Of a DNA stretch of 64,000 nucleotides, positions 34,581 to 44,316 are shown piece after piece (the stretch's first letter is position 1; the number at the start of each line of letters is the position of its first letter). Position numbers and translations under genes: made by a program. Source of the stretch: Actinomycetota bacterium (GTDB lineage: Bacteria; Actinomycetota; Actinomycetes; Actinomycetales; Dermatophilaceae). The stretch covers positions 124,001 to 188,000 of the forward strand of contig JAIUOP010000001.1 in assembly GCA_020161815.1 (NCBI GenBank), in the 5' to 3' direction. The notes beneath the pieces are model-generated. The model saw only the letters and a list, made by a program, of their open reading frames with translations, did no database searches and was not told the origin of the DNA.

Positions 34581-35248
34581 GCGCCTCCGCGCCGGCGTCG
34601 CTCGGGCCCGCCCTGGACGTCGACGGGCTGCTCTTCGACCTCGACGGCACCCTCGTCGACACCATCGGCCTCATCGTCGCCTCCTACCAGCACGCCTTCC
34701 GCTCCGTCCTCGGTGAGGAGGTCGACGACGCCCGCGCGCGCGCCTGGATCGGTCGGCCGCTGCTCGGTGCCCTCCTCGAGGAGTCGCCGACGCACGGCCA
34801 CGAGCTCGACCGGGTCTATCGCGCGTGGAACCTCGCCAACACGGCCCGCCTGATCAAGCCGTATGCCGGGGTGCTCGGCCTGCTCGAGGCCCTCACCGAG
34901 GCGGGTCGGCCCTTCGGTGTGGTCACCTCCAAGCGTCGTGCCACCGCCCGCCTCGCTCTGCGCAGCGTCGGGCTGGACGAGCTCGTCGGGGACGTGGTCG
35001 GGCTCGAGGACACCGAGGTGCACAAGCCCGACCCGGCGCCCCTGCTCCTGGGTGCCTCCCGCCTGGGGATCGCACCGGAGCGCTGTGCCTACATCGGGGA
35101 CGCCACCGTGGACCTGGTCGCGGCCCGGGCGGCCGGCATGGCGAGCGTCGCCGTGACCTGGGGCGCCGGGGACCGGGCCGCCCTGGCGTCCCTGGGCCCG
35201 GACCGGCTGGCCGACAGTGTCGGCGAGCTCACGGCATACCTGCTCTGA
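34577..35248 (+). CDS. HAD-family phosphatase (phosphoglycolate/PpaX-like)
   Basis: A 223-residue soluble phosphatase. Motif I LLFDLDGTLVDT (about 18-29) has the nucleophilic Asp, motif II is VVTSKRR (about 116), motif III K in HKPDPAPLLL, and motif IV YIGDATVDLVAA (about 177). A helical cap lies between motifs I and II (type C1). Phosphoglycolate or pyrophosphate-type substrates are usual in this branch; the actual one is not determined. GTG 34577 overlaps the preceding stop (GTGA), giving an operon with the ArsC-like gene. Confidence 0.88.
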   Translation: MSASAPASLGPALDVDGLLFDLDGTLVDTIGLIVASYQHAFRSVLGEEVDDARARAWIGRPLLGALLEESPTHGHELDRVYRAWNLANTARLIKPYAGVLGLLEALTEAGRPFGVVTSKRRATARLALRSVGLDELVGDVVGLEDTEVHKPDPAPLLLGASRLGIAPERCAYIGDATVDLVAARAAGMASVAVTWGAGDRAALASLGPDRLADSVGELTAYLL

Positions 35249-35372
35249 GGGCTGTCGGCGGCGAATCGGCGCTCGCCGTGATGGCCCATGCGGCGGGTCT
35301 GGTGTGACTGGTGTGACGACTGAGTGTGATGTGAGGGGCCCTGTCCAGTCGGCACGCCGGAATTGCCCGACA

Positions 35373-35394
35373 GAAATGACAGCCATGTCATTTC
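35373..35394. promoter_or_regulatory. Palindromic operator candidate upstream of the DUF3263 gene
   Basis: GAAATGACA-GCCA-TGTCATTTC has perfect 9-base arms. A TAGAGT -10-like box lies at about 35400-35405, so the palindrome covers the spacer/-35 region. Confidence 0.55.
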
Positions 35395-35475
35395 CTCGTT
35401 AGAGTGCTCCCCAGGCCGGTCCACTCCTCGTGACCGGCAGGCCCCACCGACTCGGACAAGCGAAGGGTTCCGCTG

Positions 35476-35784
35476 GTGAACATCGTGCGTGATCAGGTCA
35501 TGCCGACGGATGTCGAGGTGACCAGCGGGGTCGCCACCTTGTCCGAGCGCGACCGCGAGATCATCGCCTTCGAGCGGCAGTGGTGGAAGTACGCCGGGTC
35601 CAAGGAGAGCGCCATCAAGGAGCTCTTCGACATGAGCGCGACCCGCTACTACCAGGTCCTCAACGCCCTGATCGACAACCCGGCGGCCCTCGAGCACGAT
35701 CCGATGCTCATCAAGCGGCTGCGCCGGCTGCGCGCCACCCGGCAGCGCGCCCGGTCGGCCCGCCGCCTCGGCCTCGAGGTCTGA
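35476..35784 (+). CDS. DUF3263 protein, small HTH-like
   Basis: A 102-residue cytoplasmic protein. The family core ERDREIIAFERQWWKYAGSKESAIKELFDMSATRYYQVL (about 24-63) contains a helix-turn-helix-like segment, and the tail is strongly basic (RLRRLRATRQRARSARRL), so DNA or RNA binding is likely. DUF3263 is confined to actinobacteria and its role is unknown. GAAGGG precedes the GTG start. A palindromic operator candidate lies about 80 bp upstream and a terminator follows. Confidence 0.87.
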   Translation: MNIVRDQVMPTDVEVTSGVATLSERDREIIAFERQWWKYAGSKESAIKELFDMSATRYYQVLNALIDNPAALEHDPMLIKRLRRLRATRQRARSARRLGLEV

Positions 35785-35800
35785 GGCCCCACACACCAAC

Positions 35801-35834
35801 GACGCCCGTCCGTGAGGGAAGCCGGACGGGCGTC
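35801..35834. terminator. Terminator after the DUF3263 gene
   Basis: GACGCCCGTCCG and its complement form a 12-bp stem with a 10-base loop, 17 bp past the DUF3263 stop and ahead of the convergent DUF3349 gene. Confidence 0.82.
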
Positions 35835-35861
35835 GCTGTCTGTTCGGGAGGTCCCGGGGGC

Positions 35862-36485
35862 CTACAAGGGCTCGGGGAAGTCCAGCGGCCAGCCCTTCTT
35901 CGCCAGGTGTGCGCGCACGCGGGCGAGGTCCTCGTCGGAGGCGTCGACGTGGGTGAGGTCGGTGATCGCGGCCGCGATGTCCTCCGGCCCGGCCGGGCTC
36001 ACGTGGTCGCGGCGCAGCGCCTTGGCGACCTTCTTGACCTCGGAGCGCGTGAGTCGTCGCTCGAGCAGTGCCAGGAGGGGGATGTAGTCGTGGTCGGGCA
36101 CGCCGCCTGGGTAGCCCTCTCGCAGCCAGGAGACGATCCGGCCGAGCGTCGACTGGGGGTCGGGCGGGGTGTCGTCGTCGGCGGCCCCGGCGCCGGCTCC
36201 GGTGCCGGGCCCGGCCAGCGGCCAACCACCGGCGGCGAGGCGGGCGGACACCCGTCGGACGTCGGCGGGCGCCAGGTCGTCGTGGTCCTTGGCCAGGCCG
36301 GCCGCGGCGGCGTCGAGGCGCCCGGCGCCGGCCAGGCGCAGGACGATGTCCAGGGTGGCGTCGGCGCCGACGCGATGCCTCAGGAGCGCCACGACGGTGC
36401 CGGCGTCCTCGGCGGGGATCCCGTCGGGGTAGGCCTCGTCGATCCAGGCGGTCACATCACGCGAAGGAAAGGGCATGGCGGTCAC
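35862..36485 (-). CDS. DUF3349 protein with two repeats
   Basis: A 207-residue protein made of two copies of the DUF3349 helical domain, about 5-90 and 110-205. Each copy carries W[IL]xxxYPxGxPxxD early and a GWPL or GWPLD near its end. The linker is Gly/Ala/Asp-rich. The function is unknown; the single-domain relative Rv0543c lies beside pitA in M. tuberculosis, as here. GTG 36485 overlaps the stop of the small membrane gene (GTGA); ATG 36476 is an alternative start. It is the third gene of the pit operon. Confidence 0.85.
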   Translation of the reverse strand: MTAMPFPSRDVTAWIDEAYPDGIPAEDAGTVVALLRHRVGADATLDIVLRLAGAGRLDAAAAGLAKDHDDLAPADVRRVSARLAAGGWPLAGPGTGAGAGAADDDTPPDPQSTLGRIVSWLREGYPGGVPDHDYIPLLALLERRLTRSEVKKVAKALRRDHVSPAGPEDIAAAITDLTHVDASDEDLARVRAHLAKKGWPLDFPEPL

Positions 36486-36793
36486 TTCTTCTTGTCGACG
36501 AGGACGGGGATGACGTGCTCGAAGCTGACGACCTTACCCATGCCCGAGGCCACGATGATCGTGATGCCCAGGGCCACGCCGCCGATGATGACGGCCATGA
36601 GGAGGGCCATGAGGGCCTTCCCGCGCGCGGTCGGCCGCAGGTGCACCGCCCCGTTGGCGTCGGTCTCGGTGGTGCCGCCGATGGTGAGCAGCCGCATGGC
36701 GAGGGCATAGATCACCGGGAGTCCGACACCGAAGGTGAGGCCGGCATAGAGCACATTGCTGGCGCCCTTGAGCGCGAGTTCGAGGGTGTTCAT
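36482..36793 (-). CDS. Small two-span membrane protein of the pit operon
   Basis: A 103-residue protein with helices at about 12-35 (VLYAGLTFGVGLPVIYALAM) and about 60-83 (ALMALLMAVIIGGVALGITIIVA), and a lysine-rich end. It corresponds in position to Rv0544c. It overlaps pit upstream and the DUF3349 gene downstream by four bases each, so it is tightly coupled to phosphate uptake. No family-based function is known. Confidence 0.8.
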   Translation of the reverse strand: MNTLELALKGASNVLYAGLTFGVGLPVIYALAMRLLTIGGTTETDANGAVHLRPTARGKALMALLMAVIIGGVALGITIIVASGMGKVVSFEHVIPVLVDKKK

Positions 36794-38073
36794 CGCGTCG
36801 GAGCCTCCTCCATGGTCGTCGGGGTGTCGTCGAAGGGGACCTCATGGGTGCCGATGTTCGGCGCGGCCGGGTTGCCCTGGTCGAGCACGTCCTTGGGGCG
36901 GTCCCACTCGTCGGTGACATTGCTGTGGTCGATCTTGTGCTCCTGGGACTTGCGGTACATCCAGTAGGAGCCGGCCGACAGGAGGAGGAAGACGACGACC
37001 GCTCCGGTGCCGCCACCGATGCCGTGACCGATCCAGAACATGAGCGCCCCGACCAGGCCGGCGAGGGGGAAGGTCGTCGCCCAGGCGGTGACCATGCGGC
37101 CCGCGGTGGACCAGCGCACGTGCGTGCCGCGGCCGAGTCCGCCACCGAGGACCGAGCCCGTCGCGACGTGCGTGGTCGAGAGCGCGAACCCGAGGTGGGA
37201 GGCAGCCATGAGGACCGAGGCCGTCGCGCCGTCGCTGGCCATGCCCTGGCGCGGGGTGATGTCCACCAGGCCCTTGCCGAGGGTGCGGATGATCCGCCAG
37301 CCGCCGAGGTAGGTGCCCAGGGCGATCGCGGACGCGGCCGAGACCTTCACCCAGAAGGGCACGCTGTGGGTGTCGCTCCAGTGGCCGCTGGCCAGCAGGG
37401 CCAGGGTCATGACACCCATCGTCTTCTGGGCGTCATTGGTGCCATGGGCCAGGGAGACCAGGGATGCGGAGCCGATCTGGCCCCAGCGGAAGTGGCGGTC
37501 GTTGAGCTTGTGGGCCACCCCGTTGGTGATCTTGTGGACCAGCCAGCATCCGAGGAAGGCCACGGCCATCGCGATGACGGGGGAGAGGAAGCTCGGCAGG
37601 AGCACCTTGCCGATGACGCCGTCGAGCTTGGTGCCGTCGCCGGTCCACTTCACGCCGGCCCAGCCGAGGGCGGCGACGGTGGAGCCGGTGAGGCCACCGA
37701 GCAGGGCGTGCGAGGACGAGGACGGCAGGCCGAGGAGCCAGGTAAACAGGTTCCAGAGGATGCCGCCGGCGAGGCCGGCCATGACGATGACGAGGAGGGT
37801 CTGCCCACCGTCGTTGGCCAGCGCGTCGATCGGCGTGCCGTCCTTGTTCTGGATCTTGACCACGGCATTGGAGACCGTGAGCGCGACCTCGACCGAGAGG
37901 AAGGCACCGACGAGGTTGAGGATCGCCGAGAGCGCCACCGCCACCTTGGGGGTGAGTGCACCGGTCGAGATGGAGGCCGCCATCGCATTGGCGGTGTCAT
38001 GGAACCCGTTGGTGAAGTCGAAGGCCAGCGCCGTGATGATGACGAGGACGAGTGTGAGGGTCACTGCGGTCAC
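36790..38073 (-). CDS. pit: Low-affinity inorganic phosphate transporter Pit
   Basis: A 427-residue membrane transporter of the PiT family, carrying metal-phosphate with protons. The N-terminal signature FDFTNGFHDTANAMA (about 15-29) and the second-half repeat SLAHGTNDAQKTMGVM (about 215-230) are both present, joined by about ten helices. GTG 38073 is preferred over upstream TTG/GTG codons because it places the first helix at the N-terminus. A two-unit PHO box at 38124-38141 suggests control by RegX3. It forms an operon with two overlapping small genes. Confidence 0.92.
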   Translation of the reverse strand: MTAVTLTLVLVIITALAFDFTNGFHDTANAMAASISTGALTPKVAVALSAILNLVGAFLSVEVALTVSNAVVKIQNKDGTPIDALANDGGQTLLVIVMAGLAGGILWNLFTWLLGLPSSSSHALLGGLTGSTVAALGWAGVKWTGDGTKLDGVIGKVLLPSFLSPVIAMAVAFLGCWLVHKITNGVAHKLNDRHFRWGQIGSASLVSLAHGTNDAQKTMGVMTLALLASGHWSDTHSVPFWVKVSAASAIALGTYLGGWRIIRTLGKGLVDITPRQGMASDGATASVLMAASHLGFALSTTHVATGSVLGGGLGRGTHVRWSTAGRMVTAWATTFPLAGLVGALMFWIGHGIGGGTGAVVVFLLLSAGSYWMYRKSQEHKIDHSNVTDEWDRPKDVLDQGNPAAPNIGTHEVPFDDTPTTMEEAPTR

Positions 38074-38123
38074 GATGCACACTGTGCACCGTCCACCCGG
38101 AGTCCACCAAGCCAACGGCAGAC

Positions 38124-38141
38124 GTTCACCTGACGTTCATC
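38124..38141 (+). promoter_or_regulatory. Two-unit PHO box upstream of pit
   Basis: GTTCACC (38124-38130) and GTTCATC (38135-38141) are direct repeats exactly 11 bp apart, matching the actinobacterial PHO-box unit. The box is 50-70 bp before the pit start and 30 bp from the groEL -35. Confidence 0.65.
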
Positions 38142-38170
38142 TTCGGTGCTCGGTCGTCGGCTCCGGTCGT

Positions 38171-38200
38171 TTGCACTCGACCCCCGAGAGTGCCAATAAT
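38171..38200 (+). promoter_or_regulatory. groEL promoter
   Basis: TTGCAC, 18 bases, then AATAAT. The expected transcription start falls in the CIRCE element that follows, leaving a leader of about 165 bases. Confidence 0.65.
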
Positions 38201-38204
38201 GGCG

Positions 38205-38231
38205 TTAGCACTCTCGTCATGAGAGTGACAA
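38205..38231. promoter_or_regulatory. CIRCE element (HrcA operator)
   Basis: TTAGCACTC-N9-GAGTGACAA: the left half is consensus and the right half has two changes (consensus GAGTGCTAA). An extra inverted pair GAGAGTGC/GCACTCTC lies at about 38186-38215. HrcA itself is not in the window. Confidence 0.85.
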
Positions 38232-38296
38232 TGTTTCACTCAACGCTCCACCCAACCTGACCGGCCCGGTGAGGTGCGGATGCCCCGGCGACGTGA

Positions 38297-39997
<1,701 letters not shown>

Positions 39998-40079
39998 TCC
40001 GGGACTTTGCCCGAGGGCGTCTGCAGAGATGCTCGGAGGCAAACCCCGGACGGTGCCCCACGGCATTCCGCACGACGCA

Positions 40080-40112
40080 GGGCGGTCTCCCCGGAAAGGG
40101 GAGGCCGCCCTT
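40080..40112. terminator. Terminator after groEL
   Basis: GGGCGGTCTCCCC and GGGGAGGCCGCCC pair over 13 bases with a GGAAA loop, followed by TT. Confidence 0.85.
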
Positions 40113-40123
40113 GGCGTTCGGGG

Positions 40124-40129
40124 CACAAT
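40124..40129 (+). promoter_or_regulatory. Candidate -10 box of the broken GNAT gene
   Basis: CACAAT, seven bases before GTG 40137. Confidence 0.3.
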
Positions 40130-40136
40130 CGGGGCC

Positions 40137-40642
40137 GTGACCAAGCCGACCCCGTGGCCGCGACGCACCGAACGCCTCCTCCTTCGGTATGCCGTGGCGA
40201 GCGATCTCGACGTCATGCTCGGCTATCGGCTCACCCCGGAGGTCAACCGGTGGATGCTCAGCACCGCGGTGGACCTTGAGCGCTATCGCGCGTCCTGGCT
40301 CGCCGCCGAGGCGGATCTCGACGACTTCTCCGTCGTCGCCGACCTCGACGGGCGGGTCGTCGGGTCGATCAGCATGGAGCTGGTCGGCGCCCCCGCCCAG
40401 GGCCACGGCGACCCCGGGCCGGGTCACCCGGGCTCGCCGTGGCCTTCGACGAGTTCGGGGTCCGCCGGGTGACCGCGGGGTGCTTCGCGGACAACCCGGC
40501 CTCGGTGCGGGTGCTCGAGAAGGCCGGGATGCGGCGCGAGGGGCACTCGGTCCGCGATGCCTGGCACGCCGAGCTGGGGTGGATCGACGGCTACGAGTAC
40601 GCGCTGCTCGCCGAGGAGTGGCCCACCTCCGCGCGGCGGTGA
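40137..40642 (+). pseudogene. GNAT N-acetyltransferase, deleted and frameshifted
   Basis: The first frame (from GTG 40137) gives a good N-terminal RimJ/RimL-type domain: RTERLLLRYAVASDLD, then DLDGRVVGSISMELV. After GAPAQGHGDPG the frame becomes nonsense and stops at 40472. The family's C-terminal part (AFDEFGVRRVTAGCFADNPASVRVLEKAGMRREG) continues in another frame from about 40439 to 40642. The joint near 40415-40440 also lacks the stretch holding the acetyl-CoA loop (R/Q-x-x-G-x-G/A), so both a deletion of roughly 25 codons and a frameshift have occurred. It is very unlikely to be active unless the sequence is in error. Confidence 0.8.
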
Positions 40643-40647
40643 AGGTT

Positions 40648-40684
40648 GCGTGCCAGGGGTGCGGCATACGGACCTTCGGCACGC
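40648..40684. repeat. GGCATAC hairpin repeat, copy 2
   Basis: GCGTGCC...GGCACGC ends around GGTGCGGCATACGG; differs from copy 3 by about two positions. It lies just past the broken GNAT gene. Confidence 0.75.
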
Positions 40685-40708
40685 ATGGGGTGAGTGCTCG
40701 GCGTGAAC

Positions 40709-40746
40709 GCGTGCCAAGGGTGCGGCATACGGCACCTTCGGCACGC
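40709..40746. repeat. GGCATAC hairpin repeat, copy 3
   Basis: GCGTGCC and GGCACGC arms, inner GGGTGC/GGCACC pairs, GGCATAC at the centre. Copies 2 and 3 are 61 bp apart and in the same orientation as copy 1 at 12116. Confidence 0.75.
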
Positions 40747-40851
40747 ACAGGCCTGAGCGGGGCGGTGACGACGCCGACTCAGGGGTGTGGCGGTGGGTTG
40801 TCAGGGTCGGCTCAGGGATGAAACCCAGAGCGGGCGCCGAAGCCACGGCCC

Positions 40852-40857
40852 TAGCGT
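40852..40857 (+). promoter_or_regulatory. -10 box of the ABC/FtsX operon
   Basis: TAGCGT, seven bases before ATG 40865. Confidence 0.45.
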
Positions 40858-40864
40858 GGAGGCC

Positions 40865-41680
40865 ATGACAGAGGGGACCGCCCAGATGGGCGCAACGACA
40901 GCACGCACAGCAACCACGAACGCGACGATGCCGGCCGCGGCTGCCCGCGTCGAGGGACTGACCAAGGTGTACGGCGCGGGGGATGCAGCCGTCCACGCAC
41001 TCGCGGGGGTGACCCTCGAGCTCGGCCGGGGTGAGTTCACCGCCATCATGGGCCCGTCCGGATCGGGCAAGTCGACCCTCATGCACTGCGCCGCAGGGCT
41101 GGACGCGGTCACCCGGGGCAACGTCTTCGTGGGGGACATCGACCTGACCGCGCTCAAGGAGAAGGACCTCACGCGGGTGCGTCGGGACCGGATCGGCTTC
41201 GTCTTCCAGGCCTTCAACCTCATCCCCACGCTGTCGGCCGAGGAGAACATCCTGCTGCCCCTGGCCATTGCCGGTCGCAAGCCGGACGCGGAGTGGTTCG
41301 AGCGGGTCGTCACGGCGGTCGGGCTCAAGGACCGCCTCTCCCACCGGCCGGCCCAGCTCTCCGGCGGCCAGCAGCAACGTGTGGCCTGCGCGCGCGCCCT
41401 GGTGAGTCGGCCCGAGATCGTCTTCGCCGACGAGCCGACCGGCAACCTCGACTCCACGTCGGGCGCTGAGGTGCTCGGCTTCCTGCGGCGCTCGGTCGAC
41501 GAGTTCGGCCAGACCATCGTCATGGTGACCCACGACCCGGGTGCGGCCAGCTGGACCGACCGGGTCGTCTTCCTCGCCGACGGTCGCGTCGTCGACGAGC
41601 TGCAGTCACCGACGCCCGAGCGCGTCCTGGAGAAGATGAAGAACCTCGACGCCGCCACCTCGGGAACGGGCGCCCACTGA
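40865..41680 (+). CDS. ABC transporter ATPase, MacB/LolD type
   Basis: A 271-residue ATPase. After an Ala/Thr-rich tail (1-25), Walker A GPSGSGKST (about 64-72), Q-loop VFQAFNLIP, signature LSGGQQQR (about 165), Walker B IVFADEPTGNLDS and VTHDP are complete. The type works with FtsX-like permeases to export lipids, peptides or antibiotics or to release signals. It is coupled to the permease through TGATG. The -10 box seven bases upstream places the start at 40865. Confidence 0.92.
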   Translation: MTEGTAQMGATTARTATTNATMPAAAARVEGLTKVYGAGDAAVHALAGVTLELGRGEFTAIMGPSGSGKSTLMHCAAGLDAVTRGNVFVGDIDLTALKEKDLTRVRRDRIGFVFQAFNLIPTLSAEENILLPLAIAGRKPDAEWFERVVTAVGLKDRLSHRPAQLSGGQQQRVACARALVSRPEIVFADEPTGNLDSTSGAEVLGFLRRSVDEFGQTIVMVTHDPGAASWTDRVVFLADGRVVDELQSPTPERVLEKMKNLDAATSGTGAH

Positions 41681-44217
41681 TGTTGCGCGCATCCTGGGCC
41701 TCGCTCCTGGCCCGCAAGCTCAGGCTCTTCATGTCCGCGGCCGCCGTCATCCTCGGCGTCGCCTTTGTCGCGGGCTCCTTCATCTTCACCGACACCCTCG
41801 GCGCCTCGTTCACCGAGCTGACCAAGTCCAGTGCCGGCGATGTCGTCGTCCGCGGGACCCAGGCCGGCGAGGACGGCACGTCGGGCAAGCGCATCGACGC
41901 CGCCCTGGTCGACACGCTCGCCGCCCTGCCCGGAGCCGCCCGTGCCGACGGCAACGTCACGGACTACACGACCTTCGTGGTCACCGACAAGAACAAGGTG
42001 ATCGGCGGCAGCGGCGCTCCGGGGCTGGCCCTGAACCACACCGGCGGACCGGCCGCCCATGGGGTCGAGCCGACGCGCCTGGTCCGCGGCCACTGGCCCA
42101 CCGCCGAGGGCGAGGTCGTCCTCGACGCCGCCACCGCCAAGGCCGCGGGCTACCTCCTGGGCGAGGACGTCCGCTTCGTCTCCGCCGGGAGCGAGGCCAC
42201 CTTCGAGGGCAAGCTCGTGGGCGTCCACGAGATGACCGGCTCGATGCTCGGCGCCAGCGTCACCGTCATGGACACCGCGATGGCGCAGCGGCTCTACACC
42301 AACGGCACGGACACCTTCAACGACGTGTGGATCACCGCGAAACCCGGTGTCTCGCAGGAGGACCTGCGCGACCAGGCGGCCGCAGCGCTGCCCCAGGGCT
42401 TCGAGGCGATCACCGGTGACAAGCTCTCGGACGAGATGGCGACCCAGATCCAGAAGGGCCTGTCCTTCATCACCACCTTCCTCCTCGTCTTCGCCGCCGT
42501 CGCCCTCGTCGTCGGGACCTTCCTCATCATCAACACCTTCTCGATCCTCGTGGCCCAGCGCAGTCGCGAGCTCGCCCTGTTCCGGGCGATCGGGGCCAGC
42601 CGTCGCCAGGTCACCCGATCGGTCCTCTTCGAGGCCTTCGTCGTCGGCCTCATGGGGTCGACCGTCGGCCTGGCCCTCGGCTTCGCGCTGGCCCAGGTGA
42701 TCCGGGTCCTCTTCGGCCGCTTCGGCCTGGACCTCTCCGGCGCCAGCCTCGTCCTCAACCCACGCACCGTCGTGGCCTCGTATGCCGTGGGCCTCCTCGT
42801 CACGATGGTTGCCGCCTGGCTGCCGGCACGCCGTGCGGGACGCGTGCCGCCGGTGGCGGCCATGCGCGACGACGTGATGGCCCAGGAGGGTGGTCTGCAC
42901 CGGCGGATCGCGGTCGGCCTGGTCCTGGCCGTGCTCGGTGGCGCGAGCATGTACGTCGGGTTGGTCGTCGTCGACTCGAACGAGATGAAGTGGCTCGGGG
43001 CCGGGATCCTCGGCGTCCTCATCGGGGTGGCGCTGATCAGCCCGCTCGTGGGGCGCCCGCTCGTCGTCGGGCTGGGGTGGCTCTATCGCCGCGCGTTCGG
43101 CGTGGTGGGGAACATGGCCACCCAGAACTCCCTGCGCAACCCGCGCCGGACCGCGGCCACGGCGTCGGCCCTCATGATCGGGGTCGCCCTGGTCACGCTC
43201 ATGTCGGTCTTCGGCGCCTCGGCCAAGGCCAGTGTCGACGCCTCGGTCAGCGATGGCATGAGCGCGGACTACGTCGTCTCCAACGCGATCGGGCAGTCGT
43301 TCTCACCCCAGATCGCCGAGCAGGTCGCTGCAACGGAGGGCGTGGGTGAGACGGCCCGGGTGCGCTGGGCTGCCCTGCAGGGAGCCGATGGCAAGGACGT
43401 CTACGTGCAGGGTGTCGATGCCCGTTCACTGCCCGGCATGGTGGACATCCCCACGGACGAGGGCGACTTCGGCCGCCTCGGGGCGGGCACGGTCTCGGTC
43501 CCGTCCGACCTCGCCGTCACCGAGAAGCTCGGCCTCGGCGACACGGTCCAGCTGGGCTACCAGGACCAGAAGCGCACCTTCACCGTCGTGGCGCTGCACA
43601 AGCCGGGCGCGGTCATCGGGAGCAGCTACGTGCTCGACAACGCCGATCTCGACGGTCTCGGCCTGCCCGCACAGGACTCGGCGATCTACGTCAAGCGCGC
43701 AGAGGGCGCCAGCGCGGGGTCGGTCCTGCGCTCGCTGAACGCCACCCTGGCGGACAACCCGCTCGTCACGGTCAAGGACCAGGCCGCCTTCGCCGCGGAG
43801 CAGCGCAAGCCGATCGACCAGATGCTCATGATCATCTACGCGCTCCTCGGGCTGGCCGTCGTCATCGCCATCCTCGGCATCATCAACACCCTTGCGCTCT
43901 CGGTCATCGAGCGGACCCGGGAGATCGGGCTGCTGCGCGCCGTCGGACTCGGTCGTCGCCAGCTCCGCACGATGCTGCGCCTGGAGTCCGTCGTCATCGC
44001 GGTCCTCGGCGCTGCCCTCGGCATGCTCCTCGGGCTCGGCTTCGGCACGGCCATCCAGCGGGCCCTCGTGGACCAGGGTTTCGAGGTCCTGGTCATCCCA
44101 TGGAACCAGCTGGCTGCCTTCCTCGGTCTGTCGGTTGTCGTCGGTGTGCTGGCAGCCGTCTGGCCGGGTCGCCGAGCGGCCAAGGTGGACATCCTCCGGG
44201 CGATCGCCACGGAGTGA
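41680..44217 (+). CDS. FtsX-like ABC permease, two-domain
   Basis: An 845-residue permease. It has one N-terminal helix (about 15-37), a large external domain (about 40-255), three helices (about 260-380), a further pair of helices (about 405-470), a second external domain (about 500-690) and three C-terminal helices (about 710-835) with the conserved ERTREIGLLRAVGLGRRQL loop (about 744-762). The matching loop in the first half is RELALFRAIGASRRQV. The duplication and the partner ATPase fit MacB/FtsX-type exporters of about 850 residues in actinobacteria. The substrate is unknown. Confidence 0.9.
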   Translation: MLRASWASLLARKLRLFMSAAAVILGVAFVAGSFIFTDTLGASFTELTKSSAGDVVVRGTQAGEDGTSGKRIDAALVDTLAALPGAARADGNVTDYTTFVVTDKNKVIGGSGAPGLALNHTGGPAAHGVEPTRLVRGHWPTAEGEVVLDAATAKAAGYLLGEDVRFVSAGSEATFEGKLVGVHEMTGSMLGASVTVMDTAMAQRLYTNGTDTFNDVWITAKPGVSQEDLRDQAAAALPQGFEAITGDKLSDEMATQIQKGLSFITTFLLVFAAVALVVGTFLIINTFSILVAQRSRELALFRAIGASRRQVTRSVLFEAFVVGLMGSTVGLALGFALAQVIRVLFGRFGLDLSGASLVLNPRTVVASYAVGLLVTMVAAWLPARRAGRVPPVAAMRDDVMAQEGGLHRRIAVGLVLAVLGGASMYVGLVVVDSNEMKWLGAGILGVLIGVALISPLVGRPLVVGLGWLYRRAFGVVGNMATQNSLRNPRRTAATASALMIGVALVTLMSVFGASAKASVDASVSDGMSADYVVSNAIGQSFSPQIAEQVAATEGVGETARVRWAALQGADGKDVYVQGVDARSLPGMVDIPTDEGDFGRLGAGTVSVPSDLAVTEKLGLGDTVQLGYQDQKRTFTVVALHKPGAVIGSSYVLDNADLDGLGLPAQDSAIYVKRAEGASAGSVLRSLNATLADNPLVTVKDQAAFAAEQRKPIDQMLMIIYALLGLAVVIAILGIINTLALSVIERTREIGLLRAVGLGRRQLRTMLRLESVVIAVLGAALGMLLGLGFGTAIQRALVDQGFEVLVIPWNQLAAFLGLSVVVGVLAAVWPGRRAAKVDILRAIATE

Positions 44218-44228
44218 TGCAGGTGGCC

Positions 44229-44251
44229 GGTCACCGCCGACGGTGGTGACC
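44229..44251. terminator. Hairpin after the FtsX gene
   Basis: GGTCACCGCC and GGTGGTGACC pair with one mismatch around a 3-base loop, 12 bp past the permease stop. Confidence 0.6.
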
Positions 44252-44263
44252 AGTGCCGCCACC

Positions 44264-44303
44264 GGTGCGCCGGATCGGGAACAGGGGCCCGGTCCGGCGC
44301 ACC
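44264..44303. terminator. Terminator of the WXG100 gene
   Basis: GGTGCGCCGGA and its complement form an 11-bp stem with an 18-base loop, 14 bp past the WXG100 stop on the minus strand. Confidence 0.65.
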
Positions 44304-44316
44304 ACCATGTGGAGGC

